Shown here one piece after another: positions 47,591 to 55,530 of a stretch of 64,000 bases of DNA. Position 1 is the stretch's first letter. Every line of letters starts with the position of its first letter. Source of the DNA: Alloscardovia omnicolens DSM 21503 (GTDB lineage Bacteria > Actinomycetota > Actinomycetes > Actinomycetales > Bifidobacteriaceae); the NCBI RefSeq assembly GCF_000420505.1, contig NZ_ATVB01000004.1, positions 1-64,000 of the forward strand. Reading direction: 5' to 3'. The notes beneath the pieces were generated by a model that did no database searches, was not told where the DNA came from, and was given only the letters and a program-made list of their open reading frames with translations. The position numbers and the translations under genes were made by a program.

Positions 47591-48608
47591 ATGGAGAATA
47601 ACGGTAATGGTTTTAGTGGAGGTGGGCAGCCTCCTGCACCCCCAAGCAGCACCTTAAGCTGCACCTAAACAGGCTCCGGGGAAAGCGCCAAAGGTCAAGA
47701 AAACTCAGCCAGCTGGTGTTGCAACAGCTAGTGTTTCCGTGCGCTCGCCGAAAAATTGTGGTATATACTTCTTGCTGCAATTACGGCGGTGGCTGTGTGC
47801 GTTTACAAAGGTAACGGATACAGCTGTAACTCTTGCGCGTAGTAATGACGAACTGCAGGAGGCTGTGAAAAACGTAGAAGCTAGCGGACGTAAGGCAGCT
47901 ACGGGTATTGTGCGGATATTAATTCTCAGGATGAGATTAAACAGTATGTGGGCAAAGATAATGAGTTTAGGCCTGACTTAATCGATGAACCGCCTTATGT
48001 TATTTTCTTGCCTGATAAGCCACTGGACATGCTCTTAGTGCCTCAAAGCGCTGGCGTAGAACTTGATAAAACTGTTGCTTCTATCATTGGTTTTAGAGGG
48101 GGAGAGGATTTCTCACAGTCAATTGATTGGAAACAGTATGAGAGTAAACGCGTAGTATTAAGCGCAGTCGAGTTTTATAGAGGAGACAATGGTTCCCCAC
48201 TTCCTTACTCTTTCCTGCCTATTCTTTTTGATGGTGGGATATTGAAGAGCGACCTTAAAGTTGTTTATGCTCGAGATGTGCCAGATGAGAAGCTAAAGCC
48301 GTTTGATTTTTCCAGCTGGAGAATATGAATATACATCTACATTCGGCGATGTGCCACAGAAAGCAACAATAAAAGTAGATGGCTCAACTTTAACAGTTAC
48401 GCATAGCGATTTCGGTTATTCCGAGTGGGCTGAAGGAAAAACCTATACGCTAACAGAAAATCTTCAGGCATCGACTTCGCAGCGTCGTGTATATCAACTC
48501 ACAGGAGATACAGAAAACATGTTCTCTCCTACCATCAGTTATTTCTCTCAAGATAAATCGTTTATCAAGAGTATTGATGGCTACGGGGTGTATCGACTTA
48601 AGCAATAG
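47591..48608 (+). pseudogene. Heavily decayed membrane-anchored protein of the cassette
   Basis: After the ATG (MENNGNGFSGGG, with AGAGGAAAA upstream), the Pro/Lys-rich N-terminus is broken at a run of five C. It also carries a stop where the frame reads AAP-stop-AAPKQAPG. More frameshifts lie before the membrane helix (WYILLAAITAVAVCV), after it, and near 47918. The external part is readable in pieces (PPYVIFLPDKPLDMLLVPQS, then PAGEYEYTSTFGDVPQKATI), with a last break at a run of five T near 48307-48311. At least five breaks show this is a dead gene. Confidence 0.82.
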
Positions 48609-48634
48609 CATCAGTAAGACTGCCTAAAGTAGCT

Positions 48635-48668
48635 CAAGAGCGTGAGTCTGTATAGATTTGCGCTCTTG
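48635..48668 (+). terminator. Possible terminator after the cassette
   Basis: CAAGAGCG and CGCTCTTG form an 8-bp stem around an 18-base loop, 26 bp after the last cassette stop. There is no long T-run. Confidence 0.4.
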
Positions 48669-48773
48669 TCATATCTCGAAGGCAATTACCAATCAGTCGC
48701 TATGAATCAGAAAGTTCATGCGCACAACGTAAAGCTCCTATAGAAGAAAATCAAGGAAGTTTCACTCCCCAAA

Positions 48774-48787
48774 TGCAATCGTTTGCA
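48774..48787. promoter_or_regulatory. LacI-family operator upstream of msmK
   Basis: TGCAATCGTTTGCA is a near-perfect palindrome with the central CG typical of LacI-family operators. It lies about 180 bp before the ATPase gene. A further half-site TTTTGCAAAA follows at about 48801-48810. No LacI regulator is encoded in the window. Confidence 0.65.
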
Positions 48788-48963
48788 AGAAAAACCGATA
48801 ATTTTGCAAAAAATCCTGTTAATTTTGAGAAACACGTACACAAGTACCGCAGCATTGTGTATTATGAGAGGTGGCTCGAAGAAGAGTTATCTTCCAGAAC
48901 CACAAATAACCAACCTCTCACTCGGATCGTTTGGCACGTACCTGTCAATGAAAGGATAAAATT

Positions 48964-50091
48964 ATGGCAGAAGTGGTATTTGAAAATGTTACCCGTATTT
49001 ACCCAGGTAATGACACCCCATCTGTAGACAATCTCAACCTCACTATCAATGACGGCGAATTCCTCGTTCTCGTTGGTCCATCTGGTTGCGGTAAGTCTAC
49101 AACTTTGCGAATGCTCGCAGGTCTCGAAGAAGTAAACAAGGGTCGCATCTTGATTGGTGGCAAGGACGTTACCAACATGCAGCCAAAGGACCGCGACATT
49201 GCAATGGTATTCCAGAACTATGCTCTCTACCCACACATGACTGTGGCAGATAACATGGGCTTTGCTTTGAAGATTGCTGGTACCCCAAAGGATGAAATCC
49301 GCGCTCGCGTTGAGAAGGCAGCAGCTATTCTTGACTTAACTGAGTACCTCGATCGTAAGCCAAAGGCACTTTCTGGTGGTCAGCGCCAGCGTGTAGCTAT
49401 GGGTCGTGCAATTGTTCGTCAGCCTAAGGTCTTCCTCATGGATGAGCCTTTGTCCAACTTGGATGCAAAGTTGCGTGTACAGACTCGTACGCAGATTGCA
49501 GCATTGCAGCGTCAGCTTGGCGTAACCACTCTTTACGTGACCCACGATCAGACTGAAGCTTTGACCATGGGTGATCGCATTGCAGTTATTAAGCTTGGTA
49601 TTCTTCAGCAGGTTGGTGCTCCAACTGAGCTCTACGATCGTCCAGAGAACGTATTCGTAGCAGGATTCATTGGTTCCCCATCCATGAACATTTCTACTCA
49701 TAAGGTAGAAAATGGCAAGGCAATCATCGGTGACGATGCAATTACTTTGCCAGCAGAAGTAACCGCAAAGCTCACCGCTGAGGACGACAACAAGATCATC
49801 ATCGGCTTCCGTCCAGAAGATGCATCTCTTGCATCCGATACGGAGCCGGATGCATTCAAGCTCAACGTTTTGAATGTTGAAGATCTTGGTTCCGACGGCT
49901 TCATTTATGGTAACATCGTTGATGCTTCCGGCGCTGATGAAGCTTCCTCGGTAATGTCTGATCAGAACAATATGACCACAGTGCGTGTAAACCCACGTGC
50001 ACTCCCACAGGTCGGTGCAACTGTTCGCATTCACATCGACCCAACAAAGATGCACCTGTTTGCACCATCTACCGAATTGCGTTTGAACTAA
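48964..50091 (+). CDS. msmK: MsmK/UgpC-type ABC transporter ATP-binding protein
   Basis: This is a 375-residue ATPase of the carbohydrate CUT1 class. Walker A is GPSGCGKST, the signature is LSGGQRQRVAMGRA and Walker B is VFLMDEPLS. A C-terminal regulatory TOBE/MalK-like domain is present (GFRPEDASL ... VRIHIDPTKMHLF). AAAGGATAAA lies before the ATG. No permease or binding protein is adjacent. In streptococci and bifidobacteria one such ATPase powers several sugar transporters, and that is the likely role here. It has its own terminator. Confidence 0.9.
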   Translation: MAEVVFENVTRIYPGNDTPSVDNLNLTINDGEFLVLVGPSGCGKSTTLRMLAGLEEVNKGRILIGGKDVTNMQPKDRDIAMVFQNYALYPHMTVADNMGFALKIAGTPKDEIRARVEKAAAILDLTEYLDRKPKALSGGQRQRVAMGRAIVRQPKVFLMDEPLSNLDAKLRVQTRTQIAALQRQLGVTTLYVTHDQTEALTMGDRIAVIKLGILQQVGAPTELYDRPENVFVAGFIGSPSMNISTHKVENGKAIIGDDAITLPAEVTAKLTAEDDNKIIIGFRPEDASLASDTEPDAFKLNVLNVEDLGSDGFIYGNIVDASGADEASSVMSDQNNMTTVRVNPRALPQVGATVRIHIDPTKMHLFAPSTELRLN

Positions 50092-50155
50092 TGCACTGAT
50101 TCGACTGGTTCGCAAGAATCAACTGAATCAATTCAATTAGTCGATGTATACGAAG

Positions 50156-50190
50156 GGCGACACGAGGCTTCAGGGCCAGTGTCGCCTTTT
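50156..50190 (+). terminator. Terminator after msmK
   Basis: GGCGACAC and GTGTCGCC form a stem with a 15-base loop followed by TTTT. It lies 65 bp after the msmK stop. Confidence 0.8.
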
Positions 50191-50233
50191 GTAGTGCTGA
50201 ACAGAATCTGCCAATTTGCATAAGGAGTGAGCT

Positions 50234-51610
50234 ATGGCCGCTTTTAATCCCCAACTGTCTAACGCTACATCCGTGAAATCTGAAGAAGCTGATCGCGAAA
50301 GCGTAGAGCCTAAAACTCTGAACATCACTGCTGCTACGGCTAATCCGCGTCTGTTTACCTTGCCATGGTCGTTACCGTTGGCCAAATGGTCGCAAGATCT
50401 TATTGTTAACCTACCTCGAGGTATATCTCGTCACGTGGTACGTTTTGTGCGCGCTGGCGATCATGTGAACGCCATGAAGGAAATTTCTTACCGTTCAGCG
50501 GTTAAAGAGTATGAGATGTTGCGTAAGCTCGAAAAAATTGACGTGCCGAGCGTAAAACCAATTGGTGTGGTTGCTGGACGTCGCAATACAAAGGGCGAGC
50601 CACTTGAAGCTATTTTGATTACAGAACAGCTGAAGTTCTCGCTACCGTACCGCGCTTTATTCGCCCGCAATTTACGCGCAGATACTGCAGACCGTTTGAT
50701 TGACGCTTTAGTTGTGCTCCTCGTTCGCCTGCATTTACAGGGCTTCTACTGGGGTGATGTATCGTTATCGAATGTTTTATTCCTGCGCGATGCAGATAAT
50801 TTTTCGGCTGTGCTCGTAGATGCAGAAACAGGTGCGCTGCATGAGAACTTAACTGATGGTCAGCGCGAATACGATATTGACTTAGCTCGCACCAATATTA
50901 TTGGTGAGTTGATGGATTTGCATTCCGGCAATTTGTTGCCAAGTGAAGTTGATGAGATTGAAGTGGGTAACCGCCTCGTAGACCGTTACCACGAGCTGTG
51001 GGACGCTCTTACTGGTATGTCATCCTTCGCTCCTGACGAGATGTGGAAGATTGAACAGCGCGTGAACAAGCTCAACGACTTGGGCTTTGACGTAGACGAG
51101 TTAGAAATAACCACAACAGATGACGGTAACCGCATTAATGTGCGTCCTCGCGTGGTGGATGCTGGTTATGCATCTCGTAAACTTTTGCGCTTGACCGGCT
51201 TGGATGTGCAAGAAAATCAGGCGCGCCGATTACTCAACGATATTGAAGCCTACCGCACGTCCACATGGCGTCAGGGTGAAGATATGGAAATTGTGGCTAC
51301 AGATTGGATGCGTGAGGTTTTCGAGCCTACGGTACGCGCTATTCCATCGGAATACCGTTACCAAATTGAGCCTGCTCAGTTCTTCCATGAAGTGCTGACC
51401 CATCGTTGGATTATGGCTGAAAAGATTGGCCATGACGTATCTACTCCTGAAGCAACTGAAGATTATATTGCCAGCTCGCTGGGTGAGTACAAGATGGATC
51501 CGAAAGCTATTCAATCTATTCTTGATGAAGCTGATTCAGGCGTTATGGATGATTATGATGATTACCATGCTGAGGATGACCCAGATGCCGCAGTATGGGC
51601 GAGTATGTAG
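50234..51610 (+). CDS. DUF4032 domain protein with kinase-like N-terminus
   Basis: This is a 458-residue protein. Residues about 40-240 resemble the lipopolysaccharide-kinase branch of the protein-kinase fold (ISYRSAVKEYEMLRKL, LHLQGFYWGDVSLSNVLFL, VLVDAETGAL). DUF4032 follows in the C-terminal half. These proteins are conserved in actinobacteria and their substrate is unknown. AAGGAG precedes the ATG at good spacing. The gene ends at a strong terminator shared with rlmB. Confidence 0.85.
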   Translation: MAAFNPQLSNATSVKSEEADRESVEPKTLNITAATANPRLFTLPWSLPLAKWSQDLIVNLPRGISRHVVRFVRAGDHVNAMKEISYRSAVKEYEMLRKLEKIDVPSVKPIGVVAGRRNTKGEPLEAILITEQLKFSLPYRALFARNLRADTADRLIDALVVLLVRLHLQGFYWGDVSLSNVLFLRDADNFSAVLVDAETGALHENLTDGQREYDIDLARTNIIGELMDLHSGNLLPSEVDEIEVGNRLVDRYHELWDALTGMSSFAPDEMWKIEQRVNKLNDLGFDVDELEITTTDDGNRINVRPRVVDAGYASRKLLRLTGLDVQENQARRLLNDIEAYRTSTWRQGEDMEIVATDWMREVFEPTVRAIPSEYRYQIEPAQFFHEVLTHRWIMAEKIGHDVSTPEATEDYIASSLGEYKMDPKAIQSILDEADSGVMDDYDDYHAEDDPDAAVWASM

Positions 51611-51618
51611 CTTTTAAG

Positions 51619-51652
51619 AATAAGTGGTGTTGATACGTATCAACACCACTTA
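51619..51652. terminator. Bidirectional terminator between DUF4032 and rlmB
   Basis: AATAAGTGGTGTTGATA and its complement form a 17-bp stem with almost no loop, between converging genes and followed by GCTTTTATTT on the plus strand. Confidence 0.88.
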
Positions 51653-51658
51653 TTGCTT

Positions 51659-52642
51659 TTATTTCGTAGCAGAAATACGAGCTTTGTGCACGCTGTACAG
51701 TGCAATACCTGCAGCAACAGACGCATTAAGAGATTCGACCATAGACGTCATAGGAATACCCACAATCGAATCGCAAGCTTCACGCACTAAACGGCTGATT
51801 CCCTTACCCTCTGAACCTAAAACAACCACAAGCGAATCAGTTTCGAACCCAGATTCACCAACCAGAGCATTCCCGCCGCCATCTAATCCGATAGTATAGT
51901 ATCCGCGCTCTCGCAGGCTTTCAATCGCCTTCGTCAAGTTAACAACGCGAGCCACTGGTAAATGTGCTGCAGCTCCAGCAGAAACCTTCCAAGCAGCAGC
52001 TGTTACCGAAGCACTACGACGCTCAGGCAAAATCACACCGTTTGCGCCAAAAGCAGCAGCCGAACGAATAACAGCGCCGAGGTTTTGCGGATCAGTTACG
52101 CCATCCAAAGCAATAAACAGAGGACGAGCTAAATTACGCGCCTTAGGAGACGCCCCAGCCAAAGCTGCCGCCTTAGCTTCTGCATGGTCGGCAAGCTTAG
52201 CTAAAGAAGCGTATTCATAAGGTTGCACACGCAAAACGACGCCCTGATGATTCGAGCTGCGCGCAATACGATCCATTTCTAAACGATCTGCCTCAAGTAA
52301 GTGCAAACCGTTCACGCCGGCGAGCTTAATAATCTCGCGCGTACGGTCATCATGCTCAATATGAGAAGCAATATAAATATCGCGGCTTGGCACGCCCACG
52401 CGCAAAGCCTCTAAAACGGCGTTGCGGCCAATAACAATATCGTCGCTATCGGAAGTGAACTTAGCTACGCGGCGTTTAGCTGCTAAACGCGGATCTGCTG
52501 CTTTGCGCTTGTCTGCTGCCTTTTTAGCTGCATATGCTTTGTGATACACGCGGTCTTCAGCTTTAGGAGTAGGGCCTTTACCTGCTAACTTATTGCGGTG
52601 TTTACCGCCAGAACCCTTTGTTGGACCTTTTTTATTAACCAT
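51659..52642 (-). CDS. rlmB: SpoU-family 23S rRNA 2'-O-methyltransferase (RlmB-like)
   Basis: This is a 327-residue protein. It has a basic, Lys/Ala-rich N-terminus, a substrate-binding domain (IVIGRNAVLEALRVGVPSRD), and the knotted SpoU domain (DPQNLGAVIRSAAAFGANGV, VVLGSEGKGISRLVRE, PMTSMVESLNASVAAGIAL). It should methylate a ribose in 23S rRNA, G2251 by homology. The basic extension of about 70 residues is typical of actinobacterial members. Confidence 0.9.
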   Translation of the reverse strand: MVNKKGPTKGSGGKHRNKLAGKGPTPKAEDRVYHKAYAAKKAADKRKAADPRLAAKRRVAKFTSDSDDIVIGRNAVLEALRVGVPSRDIYIASHIEHDDRTREIIKLAGVNGLHLLEADRLEMDRIARSSNHQGVVLRVQPYEYASLAKLADHAEAKAAALAGASPKARNLARPLFIALDGVTDPQNLGAVIRSAAAFGANGVILPERRSASVTAAAWKVSAGAAAHLPVARVVNLTKAIESLRERGYYTIGLDGGGNALVGESGFETDSLVVVLGSEGKGISRLVREACDSIVGIPMTSMVESLNASVAAGIALYSVHKARISATK

Positions 52643-52731
52643 AAAACATTATTTTACGCTATACATGGGGATTATTGATAAAAACTAAGAGGAAGTGGAG
52701 AGTGAATAATATAAATATTATTGCGACAATT

Positions 52732-52760
52732 TTGACATAAGATGTCTGATGTCTTATGAT
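52732..52760 (+). promoter_or_regulatory. Promoter and operator of the sialic-acid transporter operon
   Basis: TTGACA (52732-52737), a 17-bp spacer and TATGAT (52755-52760) form a strong sigma-70-type promoter. Its spacer contains TGTCTGATGTCT (52743-52754), and CATAAGA...TCTTATG arms flank it. The same 12-mer lies in the repressor promoter at 62806-62817 in reverse orientation. A repressor bound here would block RNA polymerase. Confidence 0.85.
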
Positions 52761-52865
52761 TGGATAAGGAGATAACTCCAATCATAGTGAAGAAAAAATT
52801 TTTATAGCAATGTTGCTGAAGATAGCTTCACATATGGATTCGCTTTCAGTGTTGAAGGAGAAAAA

Positions 52866-54452
52866 ATGAAGTGCGGGAAGTTAGGAAAGTTGGTCGCAGG
52901 TATTGCAGTAGCCACATTAATGCTTTCAGGCTGTGGTGCGGGTAACAATGGAAATTCAAGCTCGTCATCGAAGAATGCTCCTGCAGCCAGTACGGTTGTT
53001 CCAGGAACAATTACTACACAGATTGCATATGCAGGACGAAACTTTGATCCTGGTACCACATCATTAGCCCTGCCTATGGCTGGAAACTGGCATGTTATTG
53101 AAGCGTTATACACCCGTAAAATGAACGACTTTAGTCTCGTTTCCGGTCTTGCTAAGGGCGACCCGAAGATGGTGTCGGAAACCGAATACGAAGTGACTCT
53201 GCGCGATGGTGCGAAATTCTCTGATGGTAACGCAGTAACAGCAAATGATGTGAAGTTCTCTTTTGAACGTATGATGAAAGAGGGAAGTTTGTTTGCGCCA
53301 ATGCTTTCATTCATTGAAAGTATTGAAACAAAGGGAGATAATACCCTCGTTTTCCATTTGAATAAGCCTTTTACGCTGGTTAAAGATCGATTTAGCTTAG
53401 TTGGTGTTGTTCCGGCATCAATGTCTGATGAAGATCTTCAGAAAATGCCAGTTGGTTCTGGTCCATACAAGTACACAAATATTACGGATCAACAAGTAAC
53501 TTTTGAAAAGAATGCCAACTATAACGGTGAATGGCAAGCTCCATCCGAGAAGATGGTATGGAACTCGAATGTAGACGATACTGCGCGTGTGACTGCAATG
53601 CAGTCAGGAAAAAATGATGTTATGGAAAATGTGCCAGTTAAGGCATTTCAGACATTAAAGACTTCTGGATCAGAAATTCAGCAAGTGCAGTCCTTTAACC
53701 AGGCCTTCATAATGTTTAATACGAAGAAAGCCCCATTCGATAAGAAGGAAGTGCGTCAAGCTGTTTTCTATGGTATCGATACAGAGGCGTTAATTAAGAA
53801 TCAAATGGGCGGTCAAGCAAAGCCCGTTACTGGATTCCTGCCAGAGAGCTTCAAATATTACAAGAAGGGTAAGAACGTATACACCTACAATGTAGAGAAA
53901 GCAAAGAAACTCATTAAGGGTGCTGGAGTACAGGCTGGAACTACATTTACTCTCTATACCACAGATCAAACATGGATTACTGAGCTAGCTCCACAGATTA
54001 AGAATAATCTTGAAGCATTGGGCTTTAAGGTTGATATTCAGTCTATGAAGTCAGCAGCTCTCTTCCCGAATGTTACGGATAAAGAAGATGCGGATTACTC
54101 TATGGTCTTAGCTCCAGGTGATCCTACAGTGTTTGGTAACGACCCAGATGTTCTGCTCAACTGGTGGTTCGGAGATAATGCATGGACTAAGACCCGCACA
54201 TTCTGGAAGGGCTCTGAAGCATATAACAAGCTCCATGAATACATGGATAAAGCAGTTGTAGCTGAATCAGACAGTGAGCGAACCGAAGCTTGGAATAATG
54301 CGATGGATATTATTTCTGAAGAAGTTCCTCTTTACCCACTCTTCCACCGTACGCTATCTACTGCATCTCGTAAGGGAGTGTTCAAGGAGTATAAGGCAGC
54401 CGGTACCACGGGTCTATTCTTCTTAGGAGCAAAGCTGAGTAAGAAGTCTTAA
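52866..54452 (+). CDS. Peptide-type ABC transporter substrate-binding lipoprotein (sialic acid, by context)
   Basis: This is a 528-residue family-5 binding protein. The lipobox LSGC puts the lipidated cysteine at residue 23 after a signal peptide. The family-typical YEVTLRDGAKFSDGNAVTANDV and PVGSGPYKYTN are present. GAAGGAG lies before the ATG. These proteins usually bind peptides, but SatA of Haemophilus ducreyi and NanB of Bifidobacterium breve bind sialic acid, and this one is the first gene of a nan operon. Neu5Ac or a sialylated sugar is the likely ligand. Confidence 0.85.
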   Translation: MKCGKLGKLVAGIAVATLMLSGCGAGNNGNSSSSSKNAPAASTVVPGTITTQIAYAGRNFDPGTTSLALPMAGNWHVIEALYTRKMNDFSLVSGLAKGDPKMVSETEYEVTLRDGAKFSDGNAVTANDVKFSFERMMKEGSLFAPMLSFIESIETKGDNTLVFHLNKPFTLVKDRFSLVGVVPASMSDEDLQKMPVGSGPYKYTNITDQQVTFEKNANYNGEWQAPSEKMVWNSNVDDTARVTAMQSGKNDVMENVPVKAFQTLKTSGSEIQQVQSFNQAFIMFNTKKAPFDKKEVRQAVFYGIDTEALIKNQMGGQAKPVTGFLPESFKYYKKGKNVYTYNVEKAKKLIKGAGVQAGTTFTLYTTDQTWITELAPQIKNNLEALGFKVDIQSMKSAALFPNVTDKEDADYSMVLAPGDPTVFGNDPDVLLNWWFGDNAWTKTRTFWKGSEAYNKLHEYMDKAVVAESDSERTEAWNNAMDIISEEVPLYPLFHRTLSTASRKGVFKEYKAAGTTGLFFLGAKLSKKS

Positions 54453-54472
54453 TATAAACCATACAAAATCTC

Positions 54473-54511
54473 TATGTCCGTATGGGAGAATAAAGCTTCC
54501 ATACGGACATA
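54473..54511 (+). terminator. mRNA hairpin between the binding-protein and permease genes
   Basis: TATGTCCGTATGG and its exact complement form a 13-bp stem with a 13-base loop. No T-run follows. It probably protects or partly ends the upstream message, giving more binding protein than permease. Confidence 0.75.
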
Positions 54512-54572
54512 TCACAAAGACGTGTATAGATGATTTCCGCGGATCATCTTCGGAATTAAGAGGTAAAATCTC

Positions 54573-55529
54573 ATGACAAACTTGCTGAGATTACTAGCAA
54601 AGAGGCTAGCATCCCTGCCGTTAGTGGCATTTGGTGTTGTATTTCTTGTTTTCTTCTTAATGTCATTTTCTCAATATGATCCGGCAACAGCCGCGTTGGG
54701 AGAGAATGCAACAGCAGAACAGTTAGAAGCATATCGTCACGAAGCAGGCTTTGATAAGCCATGGTATATTCGATTTTTTGTATACATCTGGAATATGCTT
54801 CATGGCAATTTGGGAACTTATGGTGTCAATAGAGAGTCTGTGGCTGGTCGAATTGCTCAAGCTTTTCCTATTACTCTGCAATTAACATTTATTGCGCTCT
54901 TAGTAGCTGTATTTTTCGCTATTCTTTTTGGTGTACTTGCAGCTCTTTTTCGCAATACATGGGTTGATCAAGTTATTCGAGTATTTTCTATTATTGCGAT
55001 TTCAACACCATCCTTCTGGTTGGGTGTTTTAATGATTTACGTTTTCCAAATTCGTTTGGGATGGCTTTTGGGTGCAGGAGATTTAGTCCCATTCTTTGTT
55101 GACCCTTTGGCATATTTGAACCGTATGGCAATGCCTGCAGTCTCTTTGGGACTTCCAGTAGCCGGTCAGCTTACACGAGTTATACGCACCTCAATGGTAG
55201 AAGAGCTTGACAAAGATTATGTGCGTACTGCTATTGGAGCGGGTATTGAAAAGGGAATAGTTGTTGCGCGAAACGTATTGCGCAATGCATTAATTACACC
55301 AATTACAGTACTCGGAATGAAGATTGGTTACCTCATGGGTGGTGCAATTGTTACCGAAGTTATTTTTACACTGCCGGGTATGGGAACCACACTTTTTGAA
55401 GGTATTAACGGAAATGAGCCAACTTTAGTGCAAGGTGTGGTGCTCGTAGTAGCACTATCCTTTGTAGTCATCAATATTGTTGTTGATTTGCTGTATGTGC
55501 TTATCAATCCTCGCATTAGGACGGTGTGA
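54573..55529 (+). CDS. ABC transporter permease (DppB-like)
   Basis: This is a 318-residue integral membrane subunit of the peptide-transporter class with about six helices. The start LLRLLAKRLASLPLVAFGVV and the permease loop RTAIGAGIEKGIVVARNVLRNA are typical. It follows the binding protein by 120 bp and precedes the fused permease-ATPase by 1 bp. Confidence 0.9.
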   Translation: MTNLLRLLAKRLASLPLVAFGVVFLVFFLMSFSQYDPATAALGENATAEQLEAYRHEAGFDKPWYIRFFVYIWNMLHGNLGTYGVNRESVAGRIAQAFPITLQLTFIALLVAVFFAILFGVLAALFRNTWVDQVIRVFSIIAISTPSFWLGVLMIYVFQIRLGWLLGAGDLVPFFVDPLAYLNRMAMPAVSLGLPVAGQLTRVIRTSMVEELDKDYVRTAIGAGIEKGIVVARNVLRNALITPITVLGMKIGYLMGGAIVTEVIFTLPGMGTTLFEGINGNEPTLVQGVVLVVALSFVVINIVVDLLYVLINPRIRTV

Positions 55530-55530
55530 C

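Noticed and set aside
49336-50115. 259-codon minus-strand frame over msmK
   Set aside because: Antisense shadow of a conserved ATPase; Cys/Asn/Thr-rich composition typical of reverse-strand reading.
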